Positions 5,791 through 5,916 of a stretch of DNA of 5,916 nt are shown here, one piece after another. The stretch is from Mariprofundaceae bacterium (GTDB lineage Bacteria > Pseudomonadota > Zetaproteobacteria > Mariprofundales > Mariprofundaceae), in contig JAUZQU010000207.1 in NCBI GenBank assembly GCA_030950835.1, positions 1 through 5,916 on the forward strand, in the 5' to 3' direction. The position numbers and the translations under genes were made by a program. The stretch's first letter is position 1. The number at the start of each line of letters is the position of its first letter. Under the pieces are notes generated by a model. It was given only the letters and a program-made list of their open reading frames with translations, had not been told where the DNA came from and did not search any database.

Positions 5791-5916
5791 TCAACCAGCA
5801 TTCAAGCTTTTGCGTAATATCAAATAACCGACAATGCCTGATGCTACCGAACCCAACACAATACCAATGCGCTCATCAAACAATAAGTTCACACCTGTGC
5901 CTTCGAATGCTAAAGA
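5791..5916 (-). CDS. nhaA: NhaA-type Na+/H+ antiporter, C-terminal fragment
   Basis: The right edge holds the last 41 codons of a minus-strand gene; its start is outside the window. The peptide begins SLAFEGTGVN, continues LLFDERIGIVLGSVASGIVGYLILR as a final membrane helix with Gly-rich packing, and ends KSLNAG with a TGA stop. This matches the C-terminal end of NhaA antiporters, where a SLAF segment, a short loop and an LGILIGS-like start to the last helix precede a GY-LR ending. NhaA exports sodium in exchange for protons across the inner membrane. It converges on ydbL, 312 bases away. I see no terminator right after its stop; the first good minus-strand one is at 5513-5537. Only the tail is visible, so another NhaA-like transporter cannot be excluded. 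Confidence 0.75.
   Translation of the reverse strand, partial: SLAFEGTGVNLLFDERIGIVLGSVASGIVGYLILRKSLNAG

Overview
The window looks like chromosomal DNA of a Gram-negative proteobacterium with an outer membrane, most likely a gammaproteobacterium or a close relative (a zetaproteobacterium would also fit). Three things point there: a tRNA array in the thrU-tyrU-glyT-thrT order that precedes tufB in enteric bacteria, a complete ydbH-ynbE-ydbL module for inner-to-outer-membrane phospholipid traffic, and a lipoprotein signal suited to outer-membrane sorting. Base composition is moderate. No mobile element, CRISPR array or phage gene was recognised.

Left part (1-620, minus strand): four tRNA genes with encoded CCA, transcribed leftwards as Thr(TGT), Tyr(GTA), Gly(TCC), Thr(GGT). 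They are followed by a Shine-Dalgarno-like TAGGAG exactly at the left edge, probably that of a tuf gene outside the window. A candidate stable-RNA promoter with a GCGCC discriminator lies about 40 bases before the first tRNA.

Middle part (about 730-5495, plus strand): a divergent, tightly packed run of five genes. It comprises an NDUFA9-like atypical short-chain dehydrogenase, plsY (acyl-phosphate:glycerol-3-phosphate acyltransferase, which makes lysophosphatidate), ydbH (AsmA-like intermembrane lipid-transport protein), ynbE (small outer-membrane lipoprotein partner) and ydbL (periplasmic helper). A candidate sigma70-type promoter precedes the first gene, and a 10-bp hairpin overlapping the ydbL stop codon probably ends the unit. 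The arrangement joins an early step of phospholipid synthesis to machinery thought to carry phospholipids to the outer membrane.

Right part (5496-5916): about 300 bases without a convincing protein gene, then the C-terminal 41 codons of a minus-strand NhaA-type Na+/H+ antiporter running off the right edge. The non-coding stretch holds a minus-strand intrinsic terminator, two consensus TATAAT boxes on the minus strand, a foldable segment that might be a small RNA, and short direct repeats. It is the least explained part of the window.

No clearly new system was found. The best leads are the lipid-synthesis/lipid-transport linkage and the unexplained element between ydbL and nhaA.
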